Shown in pieces: positions 1 through 7,554 of a stretch of 30,338 bases of DNA. Positions within the stretch are counted from its first letter, which is position 1, and each line of letters opens with the position of its first letter. The notes under the pieces were generated by a model, which saw only the letters and a program-made list of their open reading frames with translations, made no database searches and had not been told where the DNA came from. The stretch is from Ceratorhiza oryzae-sativae (Eukaryota; Basidiomycota; Agaricomycetes; Cantharellales; Ceratobasidiaceae), in contig JARWMV010000169.1 in NCBI GenBank assembly GCA_030998015.1, positions 1 to 30,338 of the forward strand, in the 5' to 3' direction. Made by a program: the position numbers and the translations under genes.

Positions 1-81
1 TAAAGTATGTTCTAGATATACTAAAATTAATAAAAGAAGATACTTCCCCCTAAAATTTAAAAATTTGGAGCATGAATTTTC

Positions 82-153
82 ATGAGTATAGTTAAGTTGG
101 TATAACTTCTAGCTTCCACCTAGATATGATCAGTTCGAGTCTGATTACTCATA
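82..153 (+). tRNA. trnG: tRNA-Gly (anticodon TCC)
   Basis: A full cloverleaf can be drawn. The acceptor ATGAGTA pairs perfectly with TACTCAT and the discriminator is A. The D stem is GTTA/TAAC, the anticodon stem TCTAG/CTAGA with loop CTTCCAC (anticodon TCC), and the T stem ATCAG/CTGAT with loop TTCGAGT. It is the only tRNA seen on the + strand. Its 3' half is duplicated near 2182. Confidence 0.9.
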
Positions 154-183
154 ACTCCTTCGCGCCAAAGGGTGCTTTACTCT

Positions 184-405
184 CCGCGCGCGTTAGTTGC
201 TGGTGGGACTTGTCCCACCAACCAACGTGAGCAATCGCAACCGTTTGCGATTGCTAGTGCGCGGCATAATATCGATATTTAGCCGCCGGCTGAAAATGAC
301 GAACGGTCGTCATTTTCTACGAGGGAATCTTTATGGGAGGTAGCCTGGACCATGAGACTCATGGTCAAGGCTACCTCATCTGAGGATTCCCTCTAACGCC
401 GGCGG
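184..405 (+). repeat. R1 palindromic element, long form
   Basis: This is a 222-bp copy. The ends CCGCGCGCGTTAG and CTAACGCCGGCGG form an imperfect outer stem around several inner hairpins. The last hairpin (AGGGAATCTTT..AGGATTCCCT) carries an extra hairpin of about 50 bp in its loop (GGGAGGTAGCC..GGCTACCTC), which is absent from the 172-bp copies. It lies between tRNA-Gly and the HEG. Confidence 0.9.
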
Positions 406-540
406 AGGCCTAACCCTGTCGTCAGCTACTGAATGGCGACATTGCAATTGACCCCCAATGCCTTACAGCATGTTGGGGGGCAATTACCCAGGCATCCGCA
501 TTGGGAGGCCATTGCCTTGTTGGGGGTCTAAAGGGTCTAA
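406..540. repeat. Hairpin cluster (CCCCCAATGCC / TTGGGGGG type)
   Basis: Several short G/C-run palindromes lie side by side. They are built on ACCCCCAATGCCTTACAGC..TTGGGGGGCAATT and GCATTGGGAGGCCATTGCC..TTGGGGGTCT. The same units recur near 940-975, 10795-10840, 26262-26340, 27760-27802 and 28690-28775. No gene is visible here. Confidence 0.7.
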
Positions 541-762
541 GTTCTACTGATGCGCCGCATCCGCAGCCCATCTCTGTGTTAACTAGTTAGGTTTAACATT
601 TCGTGAGAAATGCACCTAATTTGTTTGCGGAGGATTCTCCTATTAATAAAGGAGATCTCCATCACACGCAGAGGACTTGGAAACCCAAATTGGGACTTAT
701 ACAACCAACATTGTTAGATAAGTTCCAACTCATTCACTCTCAAAAGCGTTTAGTCTTAGAGA
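541..762. other. Non-coding stretch upstream of orphan HEG
   Basis: AT-rich sequence with small inverted repeats (for example GGTTTAACATTTCGTGAGAAATGCACC and GGAGGATTCTCC). It could be the remains of an intron core that once hosted the downstream HEG, but I could not identify conserved group I segments. No coding frame is supported. Confidence 0.3.
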
Positions 763-892
763 ATGAAGAGGAAACATGAAGTCATAAGATCGATAAATAA
801 AAACCAAACCATGCTAAACACAAAACAAACTTATCTTTTTATTAAAGTAATAACCTTCGCATTATTAATCTATGTTGTTTATACTCAGTCAA

Positions 893-981
893 TTGACCCC
901 CCAAACATGTGCAGCTACGCTGCATTGTTTGGGGGGGCAATTGCCCCCCAACATGCTGTAAGGCATTGGGGGTCAATTGTT
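893..981. repeat. R3 + CCCCCAA hairpin inside HEG
   Basis: The hairpin CCCCCCAAACATG..CATTGTTTGGGGGG is followed by a second palindrome. CAATTG occurs at each side, suggesting a duplicated target or a palindromic target. The reading frame of the HEG stays open through it. Confidence 0.75.
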
Positions 982-1188
982 AGCGAATTACACTTTTATA
1001 CTGGCCTAGTATTTTGCTCCAATTCGATAGCGCCCATTAAACCCACACGGCTAAGTAATGAACCTCAATTTAATTTTTCAAAAGAGTTAAAAGAAATAAT
1101 CATTGGTCTTATTCTAGGGGATCTTAATGTTCAGAAAGATAAACGAGCTATTAATGGTAATGCTTGTTTGAGATTTCTCCAAAGTACT

Positions 1189-1360
1189 CCGCGCGCGTTA
1201 GTTGCTGGTGGGACTTGTCCCACCAACCAACGTGAGCAATCGCAACCGTTTGCGATTGCTAGTGCGCGGCATAATATCGATATTTAGCCGCCGGCTGAAA
1301 ATGACGAACGGTCGTCATTTTCTACGAGGGAATCTTTAGGATTCCCTCTAACGCCGGCGG
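1189..1360 (+). repeat. R1 element in HEG
   Basis: A 172-bp short form that splits the orphan HEG after its LAGLIDADG motif. The flanks AAGTACT and GAGTATTT are largely complementary to each other. The element supplies an in-frame TAG. Confidence 0.9.
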
Positions 1361-1674
1361 GAGTATTTAGAGTACCTTTATACAAAATTCCAAGATTATT
1401 GTTCTGTAGCTCCTAAAATCTTAACACCCCGACCTGATAAAAGAACGGGTAAAGTTTATCCTACTATAAGATTTCAAACTCATGCACTACCTTGCTGTAA
1501 TGAATTCTTTGATTTATTCTATCCGGAGGGGAAAAAAATAATTCCTGCAAACATTGGGGATCTTTTAACTCCTCTGGGATTAGCTTTTTGGTTATGTGAG
1601 GACGGAACTTTCGAAAAATCAAGTCAAAGAGTGATTCTTTGTACAGAATCATTTGCAATTGACGAAGTAGAGGC

Positions 1675-1846
1675 CCGCGCGCGTTAGTTGCTGGTGGGAC
1701 TTGTCCCACCAACCAACGTGAGCAATCGCAACCGTTTGCGATTGCTAGTGCGCGGCATAATATCGATATTTAGCCGCCGGCTGAAAATGACGAACGGTCG
1801 TCATTTTCTACGAGGGAATCTTTAGGATTCCCTCTAACGCCGGCGG
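1675..1846 (+). repeat. R1 element at 3' end of HEG
   Basis: A 172-bp short form flanked by AGGC and GGCCT, so the outer stem extends into the flanks. It terminates the HEG after FAIDEVEA. Confidence 0.9.
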
Positions 1847-1866
1847 GCCTTTAATTCCCCTAAATA

Positions 1867-2181
1867 ACCTTTAGATTTGCCTTCGCAAATCACCCCGCGG
1901 CAGTCCCCTGTCGTCTACTGACCCCCAAACATGTGCAGCTACGCTGCATTGTTTGGGGGGCAGTAGTAAAACTGGGGGGCCCGTCCAAGTATTGGCGCCC
2001 GGTCAATGAAATTGACACGGCCGCCAATACCCTTGCCAGGTTAAACTTGTTATTCTATTAATACTCCAATCCCCTTACCTTGCGCCCACAATACTAGTTC
2101 TTGGAGTTCTTGGCATCTATCGGAAGTGCCTTAAATTCTAGAGGATACTAGTAGGTTGTAATCTTTGAGCCAGCCAAAACG
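1867..2181. other. Intergenic, hairpin-bearing
   Basis: Holds an R3 hairpin (about 1920-1961), a partial AGATTTGCCTTCGCAAATC hairpin (about 1871-1891) and the palindrome TATTGGCGCCC..GGCCGCCAATA (about 1991-2030). The rest is AT-rich, without a recognisable gene. Confidence 0.5.
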
Positions 2182-2213
2182 TAGATATCATCAGTTCGAG
2201 TCTGATTACTCAT
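2182..2213 (+). pseudogene. Duplicate of the tRNA-Gly 3' half
   Basis: TAGATATCATCAGTTCGAG and the following TCTGATTACTCAT repeat positions 121-152 of tRNA-Gly with one change (ATGATC to ATCATC). The T arm and 3' acceptor strand are complete. The sequence just upstream offers no matching 5' acceptor strand, so this is a fragment, not a tRNA. Confidence 0.75.
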
Positions 2214-2221
2214 ATCAAACA

Positions 2222-2433
2222 ATCATACCCCCGCTTAGGGTCAACCAGCATTGTATTTATATATAAATACATGCTGTTGACCCGAGGGGTAATGGATATC
2301 GAGGCCGCGTTCGCGGCGAGGTATTGCGAGGTACCCTGGAACTTTAAGTTCCAGGGTACCTCGGAATCAGACGCCGCGCGCACGCCAGGGCCGCCTTGGC
2401 TTAAGCCAAGGCGTTCGCAGGCGTGCACGGGTC
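2222..2433 (-). repeat. R2 palindromic element
   Basis: Complex palindrome in reverse orientation. It contains the TATTTATATATAAATA hairpin, the GGTACCCTGGAAC..GTTCCAGGGTACC hairpin, and the end GGCGTTCGCAGGCGTGCACG. It abuts the tRNA-Gly fragment. Confidence 0.85.
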
Positions 2434-2801
2434 ATAAGCAAATAGCCACATCTTTGATGTGGCTTATCTAGGGACCCCTGAATTGAGTGATGACATTTTT
2501 GTAAAAAATAAACAGTCAATTTGAAAAATTGAAATGTACATAAAATTAAATTACTGGGTCCCTTTAGAAGTATATCTTCAACAGGGATTCCCCTAATTTG
2601 TCATGTTTTAATCTGGGTGGAGACTATTTCCATCTGGAAGACGAAAAGAAAAATACAGGGACCCTTGTATTCCAAAATAAAATAATCTATCATAACCATA
2701 TAAAGTATGTACCCTGCTCTATTAGTGGTATCCGCCCTGTTGAGCGCGTAGGGTCTACTCTAAATACCCCGCCAATGTTCCATTGGCGGATTTGCGAAGG
2801 C
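2434..2801. other. Intergenic, no gene recognised
   Basis: AT-rich. The motif GGGACC(C) or its complement GGTCCC recurs near 2471, 2559 and 2658 and can form long-range pairs. A 100-residue open frame at 2598-2900 runs into an R1 copy and shows no recognisable domain. Confidence 0.4.
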
Positions 2802-3023
2802 CCGCGCGCGTTAGTTGCTGGTGGGACTTGTCCCACCAACCAACGTGAGCAATCGCAACCGTTTGCGATTGCTAGTGCGCGGCATAATATCGATATTTAG
2901 CCGCCGGCTGAAAATGACGAACGGTCGTCATTTTCTACGAGGGAATCTTTATGGGAGGTAGCCTGGACCATGAGACTCATGGTCAAGGCTACCTCATCTG
3001 AGGATTCCCTCTAACGCCGGCGG
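2802..3023 (+). repeat. R1 element, long form
   Basis: A 222-bp copy with the extra GGAGGTAGCC cap hairpin in the loop of the last stem. Confidence 0.9.
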
Positions 3024-3049
3024 GCGACGATTCTGTGGGGTTAGTATAT

Positions 3050-3260
3050 GACCCGTGCACGCCTGCGAACGCCTTGGCTTGCCAAGGCGGCCCTGGCGTG
3101 CGCGCGGCTCGCCGCGAACGCGGCCTCGTTAACAATGCCCACGGGTCGTTGACCCTCCGCTTTATTACCCCTGCCAAGACGTGCGCTAAAGCGCAGTTCT
3201 CTAGGCAGGGCGGCTGAAATCTTGGGTTACACCTAAGATTTTAGCCGATAGAGCGGGGGC
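3050..3260 (+). repeat. R2b element containing nested R12 hairpin
   Basis: Begins GACCCGTGCACGCCTGCGAA and ends GATAGAGCGGGGGC. The loop of its CCGCTTTA..CGG hairpin is filled by the R12 hairpin (CCCCTGCCAAGACG..CTAGGCAGGG). The copies at 11076 and 16232 have the unfilled CCGCTTTAGCGG. Confidence 0.9.
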
Positions 3261-3395
3261 ATTATAACTCCCCTGCAAAAAGCCTAGGTACAATTAATTA
3301 TACCTAGGACTTTTTGCCGGTAGATCGCTAAAGCGGCCGTGGACGGCAGGGGACTCCTAAGGATGCTTGCCGGTAGACAAGTATCCTCCTGCCAC
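3261..3395. repeat. Nested palindromes
   Basis: An outer CTCCCCTGC..GCAGGGGAC pair encloses AAAAAGCCTAGGTA..TACCTAGGACTTTTT and a GCTAAAGC-type hairpin. It lies at the 3' end of the second GIY-YIG HEG. Confidence 0.6.
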
Positions 3396-3644
3396 TTTAA
3401 TAGTATTAAGAACAGGATTTAGTGTGAAAGTTTCATTTTAGCCTTCTTAGGCAAGGGTATTCCTGCCACTTTAATAGTATTAAGAGCAGGATTTAGTGTG
3501 AAAATTAAATATTGTTCTAAGGCCCGTGAGAATTATAAAGGTTTAAATTTTGTTTCAAACAATCTAGGATCTATTTTGTAAATACTTAAAGTGAAATTTT
3601 CATCTCCATATTTATTTCCCCTACAAACCCGACGGGAGATTGAC

Positions 3645-3720
3645 GTCTGCCCCCCAAACATCAATCCTTGACATTTCCTAAGGAATTGTCAAGGAATAGC
3701 AGTTTGGGGGGTCGACGGGG
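3645..3720. repeat. R9 hairpin (Y-shaped: CCCCCCAAAC with TTGACATTTCC stem)
   Basis: A CCCCCCAAACA..TTTGGGGGG outer stem encloses ATTCCTTGAC-type inner pairing. The same unit occurs at 17297-17372 and in part at 4655-4712. It interrupts HEG B. Confidence 0.75.
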
Positions 3721-3800
3721 CGCTTGGCCAAAGGCACAATGCGCCCATCCCACATCACGGCTCTCCGCGTGTGGGCCGTGCCTCTGGCACGATCTACACG
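3721..3800. repeat. Palindromic GC cluster
   Basis: Contains GGGCGC..GCGCCC and CTCCGCGTGT..ACACGCGGGAG inverted repeats, lying between pieces of HEG B. Confidence 0.5.
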
Positions 3801-4054
3801 CGGGAGAAAGATTGAATAACTAATCTGTTTTCAGTGGCTCTGACACTAGGTTTAAAGTAATATCGTACTCGTGTAGCAAGATCAATGGAGCTACCTACGT
3901 ATTGCTCGCCAGGTTTTTTGTTAGTAAAAACATACACACCAGCAAATCGATTGTTTATACTATCTTCATGGTTTTTACCTAAACTTCTTCCGATAGTATC
4001 TAGAAGTAATTTACTTGAATTTTTTAAAGGCAAATCTAGTTCTACCTTTTTTAA

Positions 4055-4160
4055 TACCCCAAATTGGGGGTGTAGATTTGCCTGCGCAAATCACCCCCAA
4101 TTTAGGAGTCCTCAGCGCTTAGGCCGCGCCTAAAGGCGCGATCAGAGAGCGCTGCCCAAC
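4055..4160 (+). repeat. R6 double hairpin
   Basis: CCAAATTGGGGGTG..CACCCCCAATTT around an AGATTTGCC/GCAAATC core, followed by CAGCGCTTAGGCCGCGCC and AGCGCT. Copies lie at 15300-15395 (-), 20470-20567 (-), 22192-22285 and 28349-28442. Here it interrupts HEG B. Confidence 0.8.
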
Positions 4161-4163
4161 TCC

Positions 4164-4205
4164 TGCCCCCCAAACATGTGCAGCTACGCTGCATTGTTTG
4201 AGGGG
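4164..4205 (+). repeat. R3 hairpin
   Basis: CCCCCCAAACATG..CATTGTTTGAGGGG with the inner hairpin GCAGCTACGCTGC. Confidence 0.85.
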
Positions 4206-4431
4206 CATACGCGTAGGGTCAACCAGCATTGTATTTATATATAAATACATGCTGTTGACCCGAGGGGTATGGTTATCGAGGCCGCGTTCGCGGCGAGGTA
4301 TTGCGAGGTACCCTGGAACTTTAAGTTCCAGGGTACCTCGGAATCAGACGCCGCGCGCACGCCAGGGCCGCCTTGGCTTGATGCCAAGCTTGCTTGGCTT
4401 AAGCCAAGGCGTTCGCAGGCGTGCACGGGTC
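4206..4431 (-). repeat. R2 element in HEG B
   Basis: Reverse-orientation R2 whose terminal stem loop carries an extra GATGCCAAGCTTGCTTGGC segment compared with the 2222 copy. Confidence 0.85.
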
Positions 4432-4629
4432 ATATTCATCTTGTGTAATAAATAAAGAAAAATGAGCCAAATATTTATCGATTAATTCTAAACTTACTGG
4501 TTCGTTACTTTTCAATTGACGTTTAGCTAATATGTAAATATTATCCGTAGGTTGACCATTATCTTTTTCATTTAATAAATTTAAAAAAGATTCTGTTGTA
4601 GATTTTCTATCATTCCGTCGACGGTGACC

Positions 4630-4885
4630 CCCAATAATTGCAATGTCGCCATTGACCCCCCAAACTGCCATTCCTTGACAATTCCTTAGGAAATGTCAAG
4701 GATTGGAGCTGGGACCGCCCGAATGGTTTCGGGCCCAAAACCACCGTAAAGGTGCATTTCGGGCGTCCCCAGCGCGGCCGGCGTCTGATTCCGAGGTACC
4801 CTGGAACTTAAAGTTCCAGGGTACCTCGCAATACCTCGCCGAGAATCGAATGATTTGCGAAGGCAAATCTACATCGATTCTCGAG
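4630..4885. repeat. Repeat cluster between nad3 copy and HEG B
   Basis: Contains in order an R9-like hairpin, an R8 palindrome (CGCCCGAATGGTTTCGGGC and TGCATTTCGGGCGTCC), the GGTACCCTGG R2 hairpin, and a CGAGAATCGATG..CATCGATTCTCG hairpin around AGATTTGCC. It separates the tail of the displaced nad3 copy from HEG B. Confidence 0.7.
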
Positions 4886-5284
4886 GGTGATAATATCTAA
4901 TAAATTTTCAGTTTGTGGGCTCATCAGAGTTAATAATACTAAAATAAAAAGAGGGCCCTTCTCCGACTTAGGAGAGGGGAGGGGTTTTAATGGTGAATTT
5001 TCTTCGGGTCGTAGTGAAGCAACCGAAGTTTTTTGTTCTGTAAAGTATAGTGCTCCTGATCCGATTTCTAATACAAAACCTACAGTTAAGACAGCAAAAA
5101 AGATCGTAATTATCCAAAATCCGTATGAGGATACTTGGTAAAGAGTTACAGCTAGAGGGTAAACTAAAAGCAACTCTAAATCGAAAATTAAGAACAAGAT
5201 ACCGACTATATAGAATTGTACATGGAATGGTGATCTAGTTTGACCGTAGATTGGTGAGAAACCGCACTCGTATGCTTGTACTTT
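4870..5284 (-). pseudogene. nad3: Displaced second nad3 copy lacking its N-terminus
   Basis: The translation from [18 protein letters not shown] to [19 protein letters not shown] matches the complete nad3 at 7456-8139 along its length, with about a dozen conservative changes (for example [12 protein letters not shown] versus [12 protein letters not shown]). It starts where HEG A ends. The first 30 or so residues, including the first membrane helix, are missing. After EQKTS it continues as a tail with a hydrophobic stretch ([13 protein letters not shown]) until the repeat cluster. The divergence is too great for recent duplication and suggests the two copies came from different lineages. No start codon in a sensible place (GTG at 5293 is only nominal), so it is probably not translated. 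Confidence 0.85.
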
Positions 5285-5538
5285 TTCTCCCACCAGTAGT
5301 CGTGGCTATTGACCCCGGCCCCAGCCGTGGCTCCCAGGTTAATCTCTCAAGATAGTCCACCCTTTGTAAGACTCACCGGACTTCATTTTCAATATTTTAT
5401 CTTTACCGATGTATCTGGAATTATCTAGATCAAAAGATTTCGTGAATTTGGAGGCACTTCTCAAAGAATAAAATAAGTACTCTTTATTTGTCTCATCGTC
5501 AACCAGTGTAATAGAAATTTTCTGATTTGACTTATTCT

Positions 5539-5696
5539 GACCCGTGCACGCCTGCGAACGCCTTGGCTCATATTGACCTTAAGGTCAATAATCAAGCCAA
5601 GTCGGCCCTGGCGTGCGCGCGGCGTCTGATTCCTAGGCAATACCTCGCCGAGAATCGATGATTTGCGAAGGCAAATCTACATCGATTCTCGAGGGT
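5539..5696 (+). repeat. R2 element, variant with GATTCTCG hairpin
   Basis: Starts GACCCGTGCACGCC, carries the TATTGACCTTAAGGTCAATA hairpin in its first loop, and ends with CGAGAATCGATG..CATCGATTCTCGAGGG. It interrupts HEG A. Confidence 0.8.
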
Positions 5697-5779
5697 AAGG
5701 CTTCCCCATTAGATATATGTTTCCAAAGAGTGTGTTTACACAAATTAAATTCTGGTAAGATCGGAGCTGAAGATTCACT

Positions 5780-6001
5780 CCGCCGGCGTTAGAGGGAATC
5801 CTCAGATGAGGTAGCCTTGACCATGAGTCTCATGGTCCAGGCTACCTCCCATAAAGATTCCCTCGTAGAAAATGACGACCGTTCGTCATTTTCAGCCGGC
5901 GGCTAAATATCGATATTATGCCGCGCACTAGCAATCGCAAACGGTTGCGATTGCTCACGTTGGTTGGTGGGACAAGTCCCACCAGCAACTAACGCGCGCG
6001 G
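5780..6001 (-). repeat. R1 element, long form, in HEG A
   Basis: Reverse-orientation 222-bp copy with the cap hairpin. It splits the NUMOD-like C-terminal region of HEG A. Confidence 0.9.
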
Positions 6002-6047
6002 AGTGAAGAATTGTTTTATCGCTATTATAAACGTATAAAGGTCTACT

Positions 6048-6095
6048 ACCCCCCCCAGCTAATGCAGCTACGCTGCATTGTTTGGGGGGTCTACT
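6048..6095. repeat. R3 variant hairpin
   Basis: CCCCCCCCAGCT..ATTGTTTGGGGGG around GCAGCTACGCTGC; it splits HEG A. Confidence 0.75.
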
Positions 6096-6169
6096 GTTGC
6101 CTTTTTTTATGGATAGTTTTGTATTTTCATCCATAGGGCCCCCAGGAGTCGCTCCAGCAACTTTGATAT

Positions 6170-6421
6170 GACCCGTGCACGCCTGCGAACGCCTTGGCTT
6201 AAGCCAAGCAAGCTTGGCTCATATTGACCTTAAGGTCAATAATCAAGCCAAGGCGGCCCTGGCGTGCGCGCGGCGTCTGATTCCGAGGTACCCTGGAACT
6301 GAAAGTTCCAGGGTACCTCGCAATACCTCGCCGCGAACGCGGCCTCGATAACCATACCCCTCGGGTCAACAGCATGTATTTATATATAAATACAATGCTG
6401 GTTGACCCTAAGCGGGGGTAT
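6170..6421 (+). repeat. R2 element, full form, in HEG A
   Basis: A full copy of about 252 bp that includes the AAGCCAAGCAAGCTTGGCTC and TATTGACCTTAAGGTCAATA nested hairpins and the TATTTATATATAAATA hairpin, ending GCGGGGGTATGAT. Confidence 0.85.
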
Positions 6422-6583
6422 GATTAAGAACAGGGTTTTTTGTAAAAATAAAATATTGTTCCAGTGCTAAAGAGAAATCTCGCTCCCTAAATGTGAACTT
6501 GTCTTCAAACAAGCCAGGGTCTATTACATAGATTTCAAGAGAAAAATTTTCAATGCCATATTCTAACAAAGCCCCGCTAATCG

Positions 6584-6716
6584 ATACCCCTGCCAAGACG
6601 TGCGCTAAAGCGCAGTTCTCTAGGCAGGGTGTAGATTTGCCTTCGCAAATCATCGATTATTGGAGCCCTCCGCGCTTAGGCCGCCCTGCGGGCGATCAAA
6701 GAGCGCGGAGGGATTT
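6584..6716 (+). repeat. R12 + R7 hairpins in HEG A
   Basis: The R12 hairpin (CCCCTGCCAAGACG..CTAGGCAGGG) is followed directly by R7 (GTAGATTTGCCTTCGCAAATC, then CCCTCCGCGCTTAGGCCGCC..GGAGGG). Together they break the GIY-YIG domain just after its N-terminal third. Confidence 0.8.
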
Positions 6717-7101
6717 AGTAATTGCTCTTTTTTCTTTAGCAAGAACGCTAGGACTAAAATATCTATTAATTCTAGCCGCTAAATTTATTGAACTTCCTAC
6801 ATACTGTCCTCCTGTCAACTTGTTGGTTAGAACGTAAACACCAACAAGACGGTTAGATGGTTTATTCTGAGCTATTGCATCTATAGTTGAATCACTATCT
6901 TTGGCTAGAGGCAATTTAACTTCCAATTTTTTAATCCCACTTAAAATATCTAACTCATCTTGGGTTATAGAAATAGAGAACTCGGCAAGAATTAGGTTAA
7001 TAATTTTAGCGTCTGTTGGAACTCCTGATGCTATGTGACGTTTAGCCAGTAAATAAACATTATCAGTGTCTTGCCCCTTATCTTTTTCGGTAACTAATTC
7101 A

Positions 7102-7332
7102 AACCCCCGCTTAGGGTCATCCAGCATTGTATTTATATATAAATACATGCTGTTGACCCGAGGGGTTTGGTTATCGAGGCCGCGTTCGCGGCGAGGTATT
7201 GCGAGGTACCCTGGAACTTTCAGTTCCAGGGTACCTCGGAATCAGACGCCGCGCGCACGCCAGGGCCGACTTGGCTTGATTATTGACCTTAAGGTCAATA
7301 TGAGCCAAGGCGTTCGCAGGCGTGCACGGGTC
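7102..7332 (-). repeat. R2 element between nad3 tail and HEG A
   Basis: Reverse-orientation R2 abutting an R1 copy with no spacer (7332/7333). Confidence 0.85.
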
Positions 7333-7554
7333 CCGCCGGCGTTAGAGGGAATCCTCAGATGAGGTAGCCTTGACCATGAGTCTCATGGTCCAGGCTACCT
7401 CCCATAAAGATTCCCTCGTAGAAAATGACGACCGTTCGTCATTTTCAGCCGGCGGCTAAATATCGATATTATGCCGCGCACTAGCAATCGCAAACGGTTG
7501 CGATTGCTCACGTTGGTTGGTGGGACAAGTCCCACCAGCAACTAACGCGCGCGG
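7333..7554 (-). repeat. R1 element, long form, at nad3 3' end
   Basis: Reverse-orientation 222-bp copy. Read on the minus strand it encodes the last 33 residues of the nad3 open frame and its TAG stop. Confidence 0.9.

Larger units (their letters stand above)
763..1866 (+). pseudogene. Orphan LAGLIDADG homing endonuclease, interrupted by hairpin elements
   Basis: This HEG of the LAGLIDADG_2 type has a hydrophobic N-terminus, a linker with IAPIKPTRLS, and the motif IIGLILGDLN near residue 115. Beyond an R1 insertion (1189-1360) the protein resumes with FQDYCSVAPKIL, HALPCCNEFFDLFYPEGKK, LAFWLCEDGTFEKSSQRV and ILCTESFAIDEVEA. It is then cut by a second R1 (1675-1846) and ends at a TAA soon after, without the usual C-terminal block ending in MM.YKIGL. 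An R3-type hairpin (about 893-981) lies in frame inside the N-terminal region, so translation reads through it. Relatives lie in nad2 intron 1 and rps3 intron 1. No host gene or intron is evident. It is almost certainly non-functional. Confidence 0.75.
3390..4671 (-). pseudogene. GIY-YIG homing endonuclease B (downstream of displaced nad3 copy), broken
   Basis: The minus-strand fragments are collinear with HEG A (5339-7148). They run: NEKDNGQPTDNIYILAKRQ and FSLFITQDEY (4671-4432); GIKKVELDLPLKNSSKLL; then the GIY-YIG core GVYVFTNKKPGEQYVGSS with DLATRVRYYFKPS (about 4060-3836); then YGDENFTLSIYKIDPRLFE and ALEQYLIFTLNPALN (about 3600-3465). R2, R3 and R6 elements (4059-4431) and R9 (about 3645-3720) sit between these pieces, and one in-frame TAA follows the block KFKPL. 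A segment of about 45 bp (3390-3435) is directly repeated at 3464-3509. No NUMOD-type C-terminus is seen. Inactive relic; its tandem position behind a second nad3 segment suggests two successive invasions. Confidence 0.8.
5339..7148 (-). pseudogene. GIY-YIG homing endonuclease A, downstream of nad3, interrupted
   Basis: Reading the minus strand from 7110: TEKDKGQDTDNVYLLAKRH, SISITQDELDILSG, then the GIY-YIG catalytic module GVYVLTNKLTGGQYVGSS with NLAARINRYFSPS (about 6870-6720). After a hairpin insertion follow LLEYGIENFSLEIYVIDPG and ALEQYFIFTKNPVLN. Beyond an R2 come IKVAGATPGGPMDENTK and a NUMOD-like tail (LYVYNSDKTILHS; EFNLCKHTLWKHI; YSLRSASKFTKSFDLD; SGESYKGWTILRD), ending in TAA at 5339. 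R2, R1, R3 and R7 elements interrupt it in at least five places, so it is inactive as it stands. Upstream the frame follows the nad3 tail, as for HEGs fused to the gene they invade. It separates the working nad3 from the displaced copy. Confidence 0.85.

Noticed and set aside
184..405. R1 as a CRISPR-like or phage attachment repeat
   Set aside because: Copies are dispersed, internally palindromic and not separated by unique spacers of constant size; nothing like cas genes or integrases is present, and the genes are mitochondrial.
2271..2471. Open frames on both strands across R2 copies (also near 4235, 7066, 13196 and 27831)
   Set aside because: They lie wholly within palindromic repeats. 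Both strands are open because the element is self-complementary; no protein family is recognisable.
2598..2900. 100-residue open frame ending in R1
   Set aside because: No recognisable domain, and the last third is repeat sequence. The stop comes from R1.
4808..5293. Second nad3 as an independent functional gene starting at GTG 5293
   Set aside because: It lacks the first membrane helix and has no homologous N-terminus; the upstream bases show no Nad3 similarity.
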